From contig NZ_AP025508.1 in NCBI RefSeq assembly GCF_024347615.1, positions 3,805,575 through 3,869,574 of the forward strand: a DNA stretch of 64,000 nucleotides. Reading direction: 5' to 3'. Source of the stretch: Vibrio splendidus (GTDB lineage Bacteria; Pseudomonadota; Gammaproteobacteria; Enterobacterales; Vibrionaceae). Below the pieces are notes generated by a model. That model did not search any database. It saw only the letters and a list, made by a program, of their open reading frames with translations, and was not told the origin of the DNA. The position numbers were made by a program, and so were the translations under genes. This document shows, in pieces, positions 42,135 to 54,495 of this stretch. Each line of letters starts with the position of its first letter. Within the stretch, counting starts at the first letter, position 1.

Positions 42135-43346
42135 ATGAATATTTCTAAATTTCAATTGGTCTACCTTGCAGTTCTTTCTATGCTTGGCTTTATTGCGACC
42201 GATATGTACCTTCCTGCATTTAAGGCAATGGAAGTCGATTTTGCAACCGGTCCAGAGCAGATTGCTCTGTCTCTAACCGTATTCCTTGGTGGTATGGCAA
42301 TGGGTCAGCTTCTTTGGGGTCTGGCGAGTGACAAGTATGGTCACCGTAATACGCTAGCGGTTGGTCTTGTTATCTTTACTGCAGCTTCATTCGGCTTAGC
42401 ATTCAGTACCGAAGTATGGCACCTACTAACGCTGCGCTTCATTCAAGCGATCGGTGTGTGTGCGCCTGCGGTAATCTGGCAAGCAATGGTTATTAAGCGT
42501 TACTCTCAAAGCAGCAGCCAGCAAATTTTTGCGACTATCATGCCTCTAGTAGCGCTATCTCCAGCATTAGCACCGCAACTGGGTGTGTTGCTAGCAGACA
42601 GCTTTGGTTGGCACAGTATCTTTATCACACTGACGCTAATGGGCGCATTGTTGATCGCAACGACCATGGCTCAACCAAAAGAAGCGCCAGAAGTAAAACA
42701 AACGTCGATCAAAACCGATATCAAAGCACTGCTTCATTCAAAGCCTTACATGGGTAATGTGTTGATGTTTGCTTCAGCGTCAGCAGCGTTCTTCGCTTAC
42801 CTAACCGGTATGCCAGAGATCATGGCTCAACTGGGTTATGAAGCAAAAGACATCGGCTTGAGCTTTATTCCACAAACCATTGCATTCATGGCGGGTGGTT
42901 ACTTCGGTAAGCAGGCAGTGAAGAAGTATGGCGATGGTGTCGTACTAAGAAATCTTATTGGTTTGTTTAGTGTTGCCGCATTACTGATTTTCATTGCATC
43001 ACAATGGGAACTGACTTCGATCTGGCCTCTACTCGCACCTTTCTGTCTAATTGCCGTAGCGAATGGCGCACTTTACCCAATCGTAGTAAACCGTGCCCTA
43101 TCAAGCGCGAAACAGAGCCCTGCGACAGCGGCTGGCTTACAAAACAGCCTGCAAATCAGTATTAGTGGCCTAGCAAGTGCATTGGTTGCAGCAATGGCAA
43201 GCCAAGCACTAAGCGCAACAGGAATAGCGGTAGTGATTTGTTTAGGTGCATTGTGGGTTGGCTATATTGTTTCGAACAAAGAGCTTTCTGAACACTTCGC
43301 AACACCGGATAACTCTCGAGTGGTTGCTGACGATAAGCAAGACTAG
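42135..43346 (+). CDS. punC: Purine nucleoside transporter PunC (MFS)
   Basis: This is a 403-residue 12-helix major facilitator of the DHA1 type. It starts MNISKFQLVYLAVLSMLGFIATDMYLPAF and has the MFS loop LLWGLASDKYGHRNTLAVG and the family stretch GVCAPAVIWQAMVIKRY. It matches E. coli YdhC/PunC, a purine nucleoside importer, along its length (ATDMYLPAF, AFFAYLTGMPEIM, GLSFIPQTIAFMAGGY). The adjacent divergent punR supports this reading. Older annotations call it a Bcr/CflA-type drug exporter; substrate is inferred. Confidence 0.86.
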   Translation: MNISKFQLVYLAVLSMLGFIATDMYLPAFKAMEVDFATGPEQIALSLTVFLGGMAMGQLLWGLASDKYGHRNTLAVGLVIFTAASFGLAFSTEVWHLLTLRFIQAIGVCAPAVIWQAMVIKRYSQSSSQQIFATIMPLVALSPALAPQLGVLLADSFGWHSIFITLTLMGALLIATTMAQPKEAPEVKQTSIKTDIKALLHSKPYMGNVLMFASASAAFFAYLTGMPEIMAQLGYEAKDIGLSFIPQTIAFMAGGYFGKQAVKKYGDGVVLRNLIGLFSVAALLIFIASQWELTSIWPLLAPFCLIAVANGALYPIVVNRALSSAKQSPATAAGLQNSLQISISGLASALVAAMASQALSATGIAVVICLGALWVGYIVSNKELSEHFATPDNSRVVADDKQD

Positions 43347-43365
43347 TTTATCGTTTAACGAAAAC

Positions 43366-43397
43366 AAAAAAAGAGCGAGTAATCTCGCTCTTTTTTT
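43366..43397 (+). terminator. Terminator after punC
   Basis: The stem AAAAAAGAGCGAG/CTCGCTCTTTTTT with a TAAT loop is followed by T residues. Its symmetry would allow it to work in both directions. Confidence 0.88.
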
Positions 43398-43420
43398 ATA
43401 TCTAAAGTTATTTAGAAAGC

Positions 43421-43443
43421 AGCCAGTAGCATTGCTACTGGCT
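43421..43443 (-). terminator. Hairpin after glmU
   Basis: The stem AGCCAGTAGC/GCTACTGGCT with a three-base loop lies just past the glmU stop. The minus-strand continuation TGCTTTCTAAAT has only a weak T tract, so termination is plausible but not strong. Confidence 0.5.
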
Positions 43444-43473
43444 TGTATCAAAATATCTTTTGGACGTTAGTAC

Positions 43474-44832
43474 TTACTTCTTAGTTGGACGTTTCCAATC
43501 AGCAATCTTACGTTCTTTAGCACGACTGATAACTAACTCATTTTCAGCAACATCACGAGTTACTGTAGAGCCAGCACCAACGGTAGCGCCATTACCAATA
43601 GTAACGGGAGCAATTAATTGACTATCTGAGCCAACGAATACGTCATCGCCGATGATGGTCTTAAACTTGTTTGCGCCATCATAGTTACAAGTGATAGCAC
43701 CTGCACCCACGTTTACGCGCTGACCAATTTCAGCATCGCCTAAGTACGTTAGGTGATTCGCTTTAGAGCCCTCACCAAGGCGAGTGTTCTTCACTTCAAC
43801 GAAGTTACCAACGTGCGAGTTATTACGCATGTCAGCACCAGGACGTAGACGAGTGAAAGGACCAACCGTACAGTCTTCACCGACCGTTGCACCTTCAATT
43901 ACACTGTATGGACGCACGATGGTGTTGTCATCGATCTCACAGTCTTTCAATACACAACCGGTACCGATAACCACGTTGTCGCCAATGCTTACGCTGCCTT
44001 CGATGATAACGTTAGTATCAATCTCAACATCCATACCGCACTGCAATTCACCGCGTAGATCAAAGCGGCTTGGGTCACGTAGCATAACGCCTTGCTTCAA
44101 TAGTTTGTCGGCTTGCTCAGCTTGATAAGCGCGTTCTAAACGAGCCAGTTGAGAGCGGTCGTTCACGCCTTCAACTTCAATAGGGCTTACTGGGTGTACA
44201 GCTTCTACAGCACGACCTTCATCGTGAGCCGCTGCAATAACGTCAGTCAGGTAGTATTCACCTTGTGCGTTATCGTTGCTTAAGCCAGACAACCAACGCT
44301 TCAGATCGCCACCAGTCGCAACCATAACGCCAGTGTTGATCTCTTTGATAAGCTTCTGCTCATCCGTTGCATCTTTCTGCTCAACGATAGCCACAACAGG
44401 GCCATTACGACGAATAATACGACCGTAGCCCATTGGGTTGTCTAACACGACCGTAAGTAGCGCGATGCCACCGTTTGGTTGAGCGTCTAATAGGTTTTCA
44501 ATGGTTTGAGGTGAAATCAATGGAACATCACCGTATAGCACTAGTACTTTTTCATCATCAGCGAAATGTGCAGATGCCTGATCCACAGCGTGGCCAGTAC
44601 CCAACTGCTCAGCTTGCAGTGCCCAGTTTACCGATTCTTCAGCTAAAGTAGTCTTCATCTGATCACCACCGTGACCGTAAACCAAGTTGATGTTTTGAGC
44701 ACCTAGACCATTACAGGTATCGATAACATGCTTCACCATTGGCTTACCTGCAAGCGTGTGCAGAACCTTTGGTGTGTTTGAATACATGCGAGTGCCTTTG
44801 CCCGCTGCGAGAATTACCGCGCTAAACTTCAT
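43474..44832 (-). CDS. glmU: Bifunctional UDP-GlcNAc synthesis enzyme GlmU
   Basis: GlmU acetylates glucosamine-1-P and then uridylates it, making UDP-GlcNAc for peptidoglycan and LPS. The 452-residue protein has the N-terminal pyrophosphorylase domain ([31 protein letters not shown]) and a C-terminal left-handed beta helix of hexapeptide repeats with the acetyltransferase site ([42 protein letters not shown]). I start at the ATG at 44832, the family N-terminus; an upstream in-frame start would add 20 unrelated residues. It sits downstream of atpC on the same strand, with a terminator between. Confidence 0.97.
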   Translation of the reverse strand: MKFSAVILAAGKGTRMYSNTPKVLHTLAGKPMVKHVIDTCNGLGAQNINLVYGHGGDQMKTTLAEESVNWALQAEQLGTGHAVDQASAHFADDEKVLVLYGDVPLISPQTIENLLDAQPNGGIALLTVVLDNPMGYGRIIRRNGPVVAIVEQKDATDEQKLIKEINTGVMVATGGDLKRWLSGLSNDNAQGEYYLTDVIAAAHDEGRAVEAVHPVSPIEVEGVNDRSQLARLERAYQAEQADKLLKQGVMLRDPSRFDLRGELQCGMDVEIDTNVIIEGSVSIGDNVVIGTGCVLKDCEIDDNTIVRPYSVIEGATVGEDCTVGPFTRLRPGADMRNNSHVGNFVEVKNTRLGEGSKANHLTYLGDAEIGQRVNVGAGAITCNYDGANKFKTIIGDDVFVGSDSQLIAPVTIGNGATVGAGSTVTRDVAENELVISRAKERKIADWKRPTKK

Positions 44833-44993
44833 TGTAAACCTATCCAACATTATTTTTATTAAGCCGATATTGTAACCGTTTTTAGCTAACAAATTAAATT
44901 GTAATAGCTATTTAACCAGTACTGATACGTAAAAGGGTCATCATTAGTCCTCAATGTGTAACCACATTTCAGGGCGGGATAACCTAAAAATGC

Positions 44994-45019
44994 AAAAAGG
45001 CGACCCTTAGGTCGCCTTT
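44994..45019 (-). terminator. Terminator of the atp operon
   Basis: AAAGGCGACC/GGTCGCCTTT with a short loop is followed on the minus strand by TTTTTGC, 29 bases past atpC. Confidence 0.87.
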
Positions 45020-45047
45020 ATCTCAGAGTCAGTAATCTTATAAAAGA

Positions 45048-45470
45048 TTAACGACGCTGTTTTGTCAGTTCGATAACTCGTAACTGAGCAATGGCTTTAG
45101 CCAGTTCACCGGCCGCTTGTGCGAAGTCTATATCGCCATGCTGATTTTGGATATTCTCCACAGCCTTGCGTTTAGCTTCTTCCGCCTTTGCTGCGTCTAG
45201 TTCTTCACCACGGATAGCCGTATCAGCCAGTACAGTCGCTGTACCAGGTTGAACTTCTACCATACCACCAGAAACATAAATAATTTCTTCGTGGCCGTGC
45301 TGCTTAACAATACGCACCATACCAGGCTTGATAGCGGTCAGCAGTGGAGTGTGACCATGGAAAATACCAAGCTCACCCTCACTACCGGTCACCTGAAACG
45401 TCTCAACAAGGCCTGAGAAAATTTGTTTCTCTGCACTTACAACGTCTAGGTGAAAGGTTATTGCTGCCAT
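45048..45470 (-). CDS. atpC: ATP synthase F1 epsilon subunit
   Basis: Epsilon is part of the rotor stalk of F1 and can inhibit ATP hydrolysis. The 140-residue protein has the N-terminal beta sandwich ([35 protein letters not shown]) and a C-terminal two-helix region ([17 protein letters not shown]) that acts as the inhibitory arm. GAGGCGATAT precedes the start. It is the last gene of the operon, 18 bases after atpD. Confidence 0.97.
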   Translation of the reverse strand: MAAITFHLDVVSAEKQIFSGLVETFQVTGSEGELGIFHGHTPLLTAIKPGMVRIVKQHGHEEIIYVSGGMVEVQPGTATVLADTAIRGEELDAAKAEEAKRKAVENIQNQHGDIDFAQAAGELAKAIAQLRVIELTKQRR

Positions 45471-45488
45471 ATCGCCTCCTAGTTAGCC

Positions 45489-46910
<1,422 letters not shown>

Positions 46911-46926
46911 TTAGTTTTACCTAAGC

Positions 46927-47793
46927 TTAAACCGCAGCTGCGCCTGAAACGATCTCAGAAAGTTCTTGTGTAATCGCCGATTGACGGGCTTTGTTATACA
47001 CAAGTTCTAAGTCATCAATAATGTCACCAGCGTTATCTGTTGCTGATTTCATTGCAATCATTCGAGCTGCTTGCTCACAAGCAAGATTCTCGACCACACC
47101 TTGATACACTTGAGATTCGACGTATCGAACTAATAGTGCATCTAGTAGTGGTTTTGGCTCGGGCTCATAAATGTAGTCCCAAGAATGACTGCGTTTCATT
47201 TCTTCGCTGTCTGATTTAGGCAAAGGAAGTAATTGATCGATCGTTGGTTCTTGAACCATAGTGTTTTCAAATCTGTTAAACACTACGAACAGGCGATCCA
47301 ATTCACCTTCATCATATTTCTTCAGCATAACGCTTACAGAGCCAATCAAGTCTTCAAGGCTTGGGCGATCACCCAGACCAGAAACTTGAGCTGCTACTTT
47401 CGCGCCGCTGTTATTGAAAAATGCTGTTGCTTTAGAGCCTACAATTGCAAGCTCTACATCAGCACCTTTCTCAGACCAATCTTTCATGTCGTTCATAGCT
47501 TTTTTGAACAAGTTAATGTTCAAACCACCACAAAGACCACGGTCTGTAGAAACGATGATGTAACCAACACGTTTGGCTTCACGTTCCTCAAGATAAGGAT
47601 GCTTATACTCGAGGCTACCATTAGCCAAATGACCGATCACTTTACGCATTGTTTCTGCATATGGACGAGTAGCTTCCATTGCGTCTTGAGAACGACGCAT
47701 TTTCGAAGCTGCTACCATTTCCATTGCTTTCGTAATCTTCTGTGTGCTTTTAACACTACCGATTTTATTACGTATCTCTTTTGCGCCGGCCAT
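46927..47793 (-). CDS. atpG: ATP synthase F1 gamma subunit
   Basis: Gamma is the rotor shaft inside the alpha3-beta3 ring. The 288-residue protein has long N- and C-terminal helices forming the coiled coil ([28 protein letters not shown]-terminal [15 protein letters not shown] with the ATAEL-type contact) and the conserved GLCGGLN in the globular part. It lies between atpA and atpD on the minus strand. Several open frames on the opposite strand here are shadows. Confidence 0.98.
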   Translation of the reverse strand: MAGAKEIRNKIGSVKSTQKITKAMEMVAASKMRRSQDAMEATRPYAETMRKVIGHLANGSLEYKHPYLEEREAKRVGYIIVSTDRGLCGGLNINLFKKAMNDMKDWSEKGADVELAIVGSKATAFFNNSGAKVAAQVSGLGDRPSLEDLIGSVSVMLKKYDEGELDRLFVVFNRFENTMVQEPTIDQLLPLPKSDSEEMKRSHSWDYIYEPEPKPLLDALLVRYVESQVYQGVVENLACEQAARMIAMKSATDNAGDIIDDLELVYNKARQSAITQELSEIVSGAAAV

Positions 47794-47841
47794 CGTTACT
47801 CTCCGTTAATGGTATGAGGTGGCCCTAAGACCACCTACCAA

Positions 47842-49383
47842 TTACCAGGTCTGGGTTGCCTTGAAATCGTCAACAAGCTTCTTCAGCTCAACTTCGATTT
47901 CTTTGTTGAAAGCACCCGTTGCGTCGATCTGTGTTGCTAGATCAGCGTATTGACCACGAGCAAACGACAGTAAAGCAGCTTCAAAATCTAGAACTTTTGA
48001 CAGTTCTACGTCTTGAAGGTATCCACGCTCTGCAGCGAAGATTACTAGAGCTTGGTCAAATACAGACATAGGAGCGTATTGCTTCTGCTTCATCAGTTCT
48101 GTAACTTTTTGACCGTGGTCTAGTTGCTTTTTGGTCGCTTCATCAAGATCCGATGAGAACTGTGCAAATGCTGCTAGTTCACGGTATTGAGCTAGAGCAG
48201 TACGGATACCGCCAGATAGCTTCTTGATGATTTTAGTCTGCGCCGAACCACCTACACGAGAAACTGAGATACCAGGGTCAACAGCTGGACGTACGCCCGC
48301 GTTGAATAGTTCAGTTTGTAGGAAGATCTGACCATCAGTAATCGAGATTACGTTCGTTGGTACGAATGCAGATACGTCACCAGCTTGCGTTTCGATGATA
48401 GGAAGAGCAGTTAAAGAACCAGTCTTGCCTGTCACTTCACCGTTAGTGAACTTTTCTACGTATGCTTCGCTTACACGAGCAGCACGCTCTAGTAGACGAG
48501 AGTGAAGGTAGAAAACATCACCAGGGAACGCTTCACGGCCAGGTGGACGCTTAAGTAGTAGTGAAATTTGACGGTAAGCTACCGCTTGCTTAGATAGATC
48601 ATCATAAACAATCAGTGCATCTTCGCCGCGATCACGGAAGTATTCACCCATCGCACAACCAGCATACGGTGCAAGGTATTGCAGCGCAGCAGATTCAGAA
48701 GCAGATGCAACAACAACAACAGTGTTAGCCAGTGCGCCGTGCTCTTCTAGTTTGCGAACTACGTTAGCAATAGTCGACGCTTTTTGGCCGATAGCTACGT
48801 AGATAGAGAAAATACCAGAGTCTTTCTGGTTGATAATCGCATCGATCGCCATTGCTGTTTTACCAGTCTGACGGTCACCGATTACTAGTTCACGTTGACC
48901 ACGACCGATAGGGATCATTGAGTCAACTGACTTGTAACCAGTTTGAACAGGTTGATCTACCGATTTACGGTCGATTACACCTGGTGCGATAATTTCTACA
49001 GGCGAAGTTAGTTTCGCTTCGATAGGACCTTTACCATCAATTGGCTCACCTAGCGTGTTTACAACACGACCAAGCATTTCAGGACCTACTGGTACTTCAA
49101 GAATACGACCAGTACCTGTAACTTTCATGCCTTCCTGTAGGTCAGCATACGGGCCCATTACAACAGCACCAACCGAATCACGGTTCAAGTTTAGTGCTAG
49201 CGCGTAACGGCCACCCGGTAGTTCGATCATTTCACCTTGCATCACGTCCGCTAGGCCGTGGATGCTAAGGATGCCATCGCTTACAGAAACGATAGTACCT
49301 TCATTGCGAGCTTCACTAACAACGTCGAAAGATTCAATACGTTGTTTAATTAGATCGCTAATTTCAGTGGAATTAAGTTGCAT
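47842..49383 (-). CDS. atpA: ATP synthase F1 alpha subunit
   Basis: Alpha forms the non-catalytic nucleotide sites of F1 and contributes the arginine finger. The 513-residue product has the N-terminal [16 protein letters not shown] that contacts delta, the Walker [14 protein letters not shown] near residue 169, [19 protein letters not shown], and [16 protein letters not shown] start at the ATG at 49383, the family N-terminus equal to E. coli length (513). It follows atpH with a 13-base gap. Confidence 0.98.
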   Translation of the reverse strand: MQLNSTEISDLIKQRIESFDVVSEARNEGTIVSVSDGILSIHGLADVMQGEMIELPGGRYALALNLNRDSVGAVVMGPYADLQEGMKVTGTGRILEVPVGPEMLGRVVNTLGEPIDGKGPIEAKLTSPVEIIAPGVIDRKSVDQPVQTGYKSVDSMIPIGRGQRELVIGDRQTGKTAMAIDAIINQKDSGIFSIYVAIGQKASTIANVVRKLEEHGALANTVVVVASASESAALQYLAPYAGCAMGEYFRDRGEDALIVYDDLSKQAVAYRQISLLLKRPPGREAFPGDVFYLHSRLLERAARVSEAYVEKFTNGEVTGKTGSLTALPIIETQAGDVSAFVPTNVISITDGQIFLQTELFNAGVRPAVDPGISVSRVGGSAQTKIIKKLSGGIRTALAQYRELAAFAQFSSDLDEATKKQLDHGQKVTELMKQKQYAPMSVFDQALVIFAAERGYLQDVELSKVLDFEAALLSFARGQYADLATQIDATGAFNKEIEVELKKLVDDFKATQTW

Positions 49384-49396
49384 GCTCCAATCCCCA

Positions 49397-49930
49397 TTAA
49401 GACTGCAATGCATCGCTCAGGCGGTCTAAACGACTGCGCGCTGAGTTATCGATGACTAGGTCTCCGGCTCGAATAATAACTCCACTAAGTAGAGTCTCAT
49501 CTATACTGCAATTCAGCTGAACTTTGCGCGCTAGGCGCAGTTCCAATTTGCTGATGATGCTTGTGCGCTGTTCTTCAGAAAGTTCAACCGCTGAAGTAAC
49601 ATCAACGTCGATTTCTTTCTCGTGCTCTTGTTTAAGCAATAAGAACTGTTTACAAACATCAGGAAAGGCCATTAAACGACCATTCTCTGCCATCACTTTA
49701 ATTAAGTTCTGGCCGAATTCATCAAATTGTTCGCCACAAATTACAATGAATATTTCAGCTAACTTTTCAGCAGTCATTGAACTGCTTAATAAATTATGAA
49801 CATCATCATTTTGTGCCACTTCGGCAGCAAAAGTAAGCATTTGACCCCATTGGTCTAGCTCACCTTTATCTACCGCAAAGTCAAACGCTGCTTTAGCATA
49901 GGGGCGTGCGATTGTAGTCAAATCAGACAT
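49397..49930 (-). CDS. atpH: ATP synthase F1 delta subunit
   Basis: Delta sits on top of F1 and links it to the b-subunit stator. The 177-residue protein has the N-terminal helical bundle starting [21 protein letters not shown], which contacts alpha, and the C-terminal beta region ending [20 protein letters not shown], a conserved delta signature. Length equals E. coli delta (177). It lies between atpF and atpA. Confidence 0.97.
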   Translation of the reverse strand: MSDLTTIARPYAKAAFDFAVDKGELDQWGQMLTFAAEVAQNDDVHNLLSSSMTAEKLAEIFIVICGEQFDEFGQNLIKVMAENGRLMAFPDVCKQFLLLKQEHEKEIDVDVTSAVELSEEQRTSIISKLELRLARKVQLNCSIDETLLSGVIIRAGDLVIDNSARSRLDRLSDALQS

Positions 49931-49945
49931 ATACAGCCCCTTGCT

Positions 49946-50416
49946 TTAAAGTTTTGCAGTAATGTTGTTAAGAAGATCATTGTGTACATCTTTATCGATT
50001 GTACGCTCAAGGATTTTCTCAGCACCAGCTATAGCCAGAGTTGCGACTTGTTTGCGCAGGTCATCACGGGCACGTGTGCGTTCAGCTTCAATTTCAGCTT
50101 CAGCTTGCGTTAAGATCTTCTGGCGTTCTGCCTGAGCCTCTTCGCGAGCTTCATCAATAATTTGAGCTTTACGTTTGTTTGCCTGATCAATAACCTCAGT
50201 TGCAGTGCGCTTCGCTTCCTTCATTTGCTCAGAAGCGTTGGCTTGTGCCAGGTTCAAGTCTTTAGCAGCGCGTTCAGCGGCTACAAGACCGTCAGCAATT
50301 TTCTTCTGACGCTCTTCAATTGCTTGCATGATTGGTGGCCATACATATTTCATGCAGAACCAAACAAACAGCGAAAAAGCAATTGCTTGACCTAACAGAG
50401 TTGCGTTCATATTCAC
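49946..50416 (-). CDS. atpF: ATP synthase Fo b subunit
   Basis: The b subunit forms the peripheral stator stalk as a dimer. The 156-residue protein has one N-terminal membrane helix ([20 protein letters not shown]) followed by a long charged coiled coil ([21 protein letters not shown] and onward to [14 protein letters not shown]) and the C-terminal delta-binding part. Length matches E. coli b (156). It lies between atpE and atpH. Confidence 0.97.
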   Translation of the reverse strand: MNMNATLLGQAIAFSLFVWFCMKYVWPPIMQAIEERQKKIADGLVAAERAAKDLNLAQANASEQMKEAKRTATEVIDQANKRKAQIIDEAREEAQAERQKILTQAEAEIEAERTRARDDLRKQVATLAIAGAEKILERTIDKDVHNDLLNNITAKL

Positions 50417-50474
50417 AACAGCTACTCCTCGTTAAGAATCAACTACAAAAATTTAATTAACTATTAAGAGTTAA

Positions 50475-50732
<258 letters not shown>

Positions 50733-50782
50733 TTACGTTCTCCGATTAACATTAATAGTTAGAATAAAGCTTAAAAATTTTT

Positions 50783-51583
<801 letters not shown>

Positions 51584-51588
51584 TCATC

Positions 51589-51978
51589 CTATTTTTTATT
51601 GTTAATGAAAAGCACTGGCGCAAAGATATTAATACCTAGAACCAGTAAATAGGTCAGTTTGAGGGGAATTAATTCCACCTGCATATACATGTAGACAATA
51701 GAGAATAGTAAAACTGTGATTAAGATTTTGAGCACTTCGCCAGCATAGAACGACGCCGCAACTAACTTAGTTGCACGAGCTCCACAAAATAGGAAAGCAC
51801 ACACACAAAAAACTACATTCGCGATGACAAAAATACCGCCACCGATTAATGCAGCAAAACCCCAATCAGGATTAACAGCTAAACCTAACCCTATCGCCAC
51901 TAATATAACCGCGCTAAGCTCGATCAATAACATTTGCTTTGCAAGCACTCGTCCTGGTCTTGCTAACGCCGCTACCAT
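51589..51978 (-). CDS. atpI: ATP synthase accessory protein AtpI
   Basis: AtpI is a small membrane protein at the head of atp operons, thought to assist assembly of the c ring or Mg2+ supply; it is not part of the finished enzyme. The 129-residue product from ATG 51978 (MVAALARPGRVLAKQML) has four hydrophobic helices. AGAGGA lies nine bases upstream of that ATG, so I prefer it to an earlier GTG. It is the first gene of atpIBEFHAGDC. Confidence 0.92.
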   Translation of the reverse strand: MVAALARPGRVLAKQMLLIELSAVILVAIGLGLAVNPDWGFAALIGGGIFVIANVVFCVCAFLFCGARATKLVAASFYAGEVLKILITVLLFSIVYMYMQVELIPLKLTYLLVLGINIFAPVLFINNKK

Positions 51979-52042
51979 GTATTCGTTCCTCTTTAAGCCC
52001 ACTTTACCACTCGCTTATAAGCGTGCTGAGAAATTGGCGAAA

Positions 52043-52070
52043 ATTATACGTTCAGCCAAATTGATTGCAA
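52043..52070 (-). promoter_or_regulatory. Promoter of the atp operon
   Basis: On the minus strand TTGCAA (52065-52070), 16 bases, then TATAAT (52043-52048), about 65 bases before atpI. This is the best sigma-70 match in the gap between parB and atpI. Confidence 0.65.
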
Positions 52071-52146
52071 TCACAATGCAGCAATCTTTTACATTTTTGC
52101 ATACAAACCGACAACTTTTGTACGAAATTACTTGTTTATTACATAA

Positions 52147-52160
52147 TTGACCTAAATCAA
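52147..52160 (-). promoter_or_regulatory. FNR-like palindrome between parB and atpI
   Basis: TTGACCTAAATCAA matches the FNR/CRP-type half-sites TTGAT-N4-ATCAA at 9 of 10 positions. It lies about 117 bases upstream of the likely atp start, further than usual for activation, and could equally be a weak hairpin at the end of parB. Confidence 0.35.
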
Positions 52161-52169
52161 TTATCTCAT

Positions 52170-53051
52170 TTAGTACTCTAGTTTAGCAATAAGTTGCTCT
52201 AATTTGTGAGGCTCATCAAGAGTAATCGTCACTTTTGACTTACCGCTAACAGAACGAGTAACTGAAACGTTTGCTTGCAATTTTTCCGTGAGTCTTCGTG
52301 AAAGTTCGATAGCTTCTGTGTCTTCAGGCTTCGATTCTGGTTCAACGTCTGGTTTTAAGCACTTTTTGACAAGCTGCTCAGTTTGACGCACGGTCATTTT
52401 TTTGGTTGCCGCAGTGTTTGCTGCTTCAATCTGGGTATCACCTTCAAGCGCAAGCAATGCTCGAGCATGACCCATTTCCAGTTGTTTATTGGAAACTAAA
52501 CCTTTTACTTCATTTTCTAGCTGATTTAGACGTAATAAGTTACTAACCGTTGCTCTCGATTTACCGATCACTTCGGCGACTTGTTGATGTGTCAGCTCGA
52601 ATTCGTTCTGTAAGCGCTCTAGCGCTTGTGCTTCTTCGATAACATTCAAGTCTTCACGCTGAATGTTTTCAATCAATGCCATCGCAATCGCAGCTTTGTC
52701 TTCAACCTTCTTGACCAAGCACGGCACCTGTTTTAAGCCAGCTTGACGCGCAGCTCTCCAACGGCGCTCACCAGCGATAATCTCATATTGACCATACGCT
52801 AAAGGACGCACGACAATAGGTTGAATAATACCTTGAGATTGAATAGATGCGGCCAGCTCTTCTAGCGCTTCTGGCGCCATATCCTTACGCGGTTGATATA
52901 CACCTGGCTTCAAGCTACCAATAGCAATCTCTGTGAACTCGCCTTCTGCAGACAAAGCCTGACTATGAGAAGCAACTTGTTGTTTTTCACGAGCCAATGA
53001 GCTAGTTGCAAGCAATGCATCTAACCCTTTTCCTAAACCACGCTTAGACAT
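52170..53051 (-). CDS. parB: Chromosome partitioning protein ParB
   Basis: ParB binds parS near the origin, spreads as a CTP-dependent clamp and works with ParA to segregate the chromosome. The 293-residue protein has the N-terminal KRGLGKGLDALLATS, the CTPase/ParB-N motif GERRWRAARQAG with PIVVRPL, the helix-turn-helix HQQVAEVIGKSRATVSNLLRL and a C-terminal dimerisation domain. It begins 23 bases after parA. A position within a few kilobases of oriC is standard for vibrio chromosome 1. I found no full consensus parS in the window. Confidence 0.97.
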   Translation of the reverse strand: MSKRGLGKGLDALLATSSLAREKQQVASHSQALSAEGEFTEIAIGSLKPGVYQPRKDMAPEALEELAASIQSQGIIQPIVVRPLAYGQYEIIAGERRWRAARQAGLKQVPCLVKKVEDKAAIAMALIENIQREDLNVIEEAQALERLQNEFELTHQQVAEVIGKSRATVSNLLRLNQLENEVKGLVSNKQLEMGHARALLALEGDTQIEAANTAATKKMTVRQTEQLVKKCLKPDVEPESKPEDTEAIELSRRLTEKLQANVSVTRSVSGKSKVTITLDEPHKLEQLIAKLEY

Positions 53052-53074
53052 TGAGCGAATTCCTTTGGTTAGAC

Positions 53075-53848
53075 CTATACTGGGACTTCTTCACGACGCA
53101 ACATTTCGCCTGCAAGAGCAAGATATGCCTTAGCACCTGCGGAATATTTGTCGTAGTACATTGCTGGCTTGCCATGACTCGGCGCTTCTGCCAAACGTAC
53201 ATTTCGAGGGATCACAGTTCGGTAAACTTTGCTACCGAAGTGTTTTTTGAGTTGATCAGAGACTTCATTCGATAAGCGGTTACGAGGATCATACATTGTA
53301 CGAAGAAGACCTTCGATCTTCAGGTTCTCGTTTACTACCGCAGCCAGCTTACTGATGGTATCCATCAACGCAGTCAAACCTTCCAAAGCAAAATATTCAC
53401 ATTGCATAGGAACCAATACGGAATCGGCCGCAGCCATCGCGTTGATTGTAAGAAGGTTTAATGAAGGTGGGCAATCAATAAAGATGAAATCATAGTTGTC
53501 GCGAATGGATTCGAGTGCGTTTTTTAAACGAACTTCACGAGCAAATACTTCCATTAACTTGATTTCTGCCGCAGTCACATCACCGTTTGCGGCGATGAGG
53601 TCATAGTTGCCAGATGTACTTCGGCAAACTACCTCATCAAATGGGGTGTCTTCAACCAGCAAATCGTAAGCAGTTGCTTCAACTTGATACTTGTCGACAC
53701 CGCTCGCCATAGTGGCATTACCTTGAGGATCGAGGTCAACAACCAATATCTTGCGTTTTGTTGCCGCCATTGATGCTGCCAAATTAATGCAAGTTGTTGT
53801 TTTTCCTACGCCGCCCTTCTGGTTGGCAATTGCTACGATTTTACCCAC
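53075..53848 (-). CDS. parA: Chromosome partitioning ATPase ParA (Soj)
   Basis: ParA is a deviant-Walker ATPase that forms a nucleoid-bound gradient pulling ParB-parS complexes. The 257-residue protein starts MGKIVAIANQKGGVGKTTTC with the deviant Walker A, has VVDLDPQGNATMASG (A') and IFIDCPPSLNLLTINA (Walker B), and lacks the N-terminal DNA-binding domain of the longer plasmid type. It begins 14 bases after rsmG on the same strand. Confidence 0.97.
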   Translation of the reverse strand: MGKIVAIANQKGGVGKTTTCINLAASMAATKRKILVVDLDPQGNATMASGVDKYQVEATAYDLLVEDTPFDEVVCRSTSGNYDLIAANGDVTAAEIKLMEVFAREVRLKNALESIRDNYDFIFIDCPPSLNLLTINAMAAADSVLVPMQCEYFALEGLTALMDTISKLAAVVNENLKIEGLLRTMYDPRNRLSNEVSDQLKKHFGSKVYRTVIPRNVRLAEAPSHGKPAMYYDKYSAGAKAYLALAGEMLRREEVPV

Positions 53849-53862
53849 TATGGCCTCGCTGA

Positions 53863-54495
53863 TTATCCCTGACGCGATAAAGTAACTAGATGACGCTCTC
53901 CATCAAGCTCTGGCACTTGCAAAGCTTTAATGTCTGTCACTGAACACCATTCAGGTAACAGGTCGATTTCGTCTCTAGGATGTTGTCCCTTAAGAGCCAA
54001 AAATACACCGGATTGCTCTTTAGGTAAATGGTGACACCACTCTACCATGTCTGTCATTGACGCAAATGCGCGACTGAGCACGGCATCAAACTTTTCTTCG
54101 GGTTGAAATTCTTCAACACGACTTTGAACCGGTACCACGTTGTCGATGCCTAATTCATGAATCACTTGTTTAATAAAACGAATACGCTTACCTAGGCTAT
54201 CGAGCAAGTAAAACTCGCAGTCAGGGTTCATGATTGAGAGCGGAATCCCAGGAAGACCAGGGCCTGTTCCTACATCAATAAAGCGCTTGCCTTGTAAGTG
54301 AGTGCTAACAATGATGCTATCTAAGATATGTTTCACCATCATTTCTTGCGGGTCACGAACTGACGTTAGGTTGTAAGCCTTGTTCCATTTGTTCAGTAAC
54401 TCAACGTAGCCAACCAATTGGCCACGTTGCTTTTCAGATACTTCAAGTTCAGTCTGGCCAATCAGGTGATCCAGTTTTTCGCGTAATGCGCTCAT
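53863..54495 (-). CDS. rsmG: 16S rRNA m7G527 methyltransferase RsmG (GidB)
   Basis: RsmG makes m7G at position 527 of 16S rRNA. The 210-residue protein has the SAM-binding [12 protein letters not shown] loop near residue 75, [12 protein letters not shown], and [11 protein letters not shown]. Its start overlaps the mnmG stop by one base (TAATG), so the two are translationally coupled. The arrangement mnmG-rsmG-parA-parB is conserved next to many origins. Confidence 0.97.
   Translation of the reverse strand: MSALREKLDHLIGQTELEVSEKQRGQLVGYVELLNKWNKAYNLTSVRDPQEMMVKHILDSIIVSTHLQGKRFIDVGTGPGLPGIPLSIMNPDCEFYLLDSLGKRIRFIKQVIHELGIDNVVPVQSRVEEFQPEEKFDAVLSRAFASMTDMVEWCHHLPKEQSGVFLALKGQHPRDEIDLLPEWCSVTDIKALQVPELDGERHLVTLSRQG

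Noticed and set aside
43784..44125. 113-codon open frame antisense to glmU
   Set aside because: It is antisense to the conserved hexapeptide-repeat region, with no ribosome binding site.
47233..47817. 194-codon open frame antisense to atpG
   Set aside because: It is a shadow of a highly conserved gene; the product has no family features.
52170..53848. parS site (TGTTTCACGTGAAACA) near parAB
   Set aside because: Scanning the window I found CACGTG cores only in other contexts (rRNA, atpF, mnmE, the FabR-like palindrome); none has the flanking TGTTT/AAACA.
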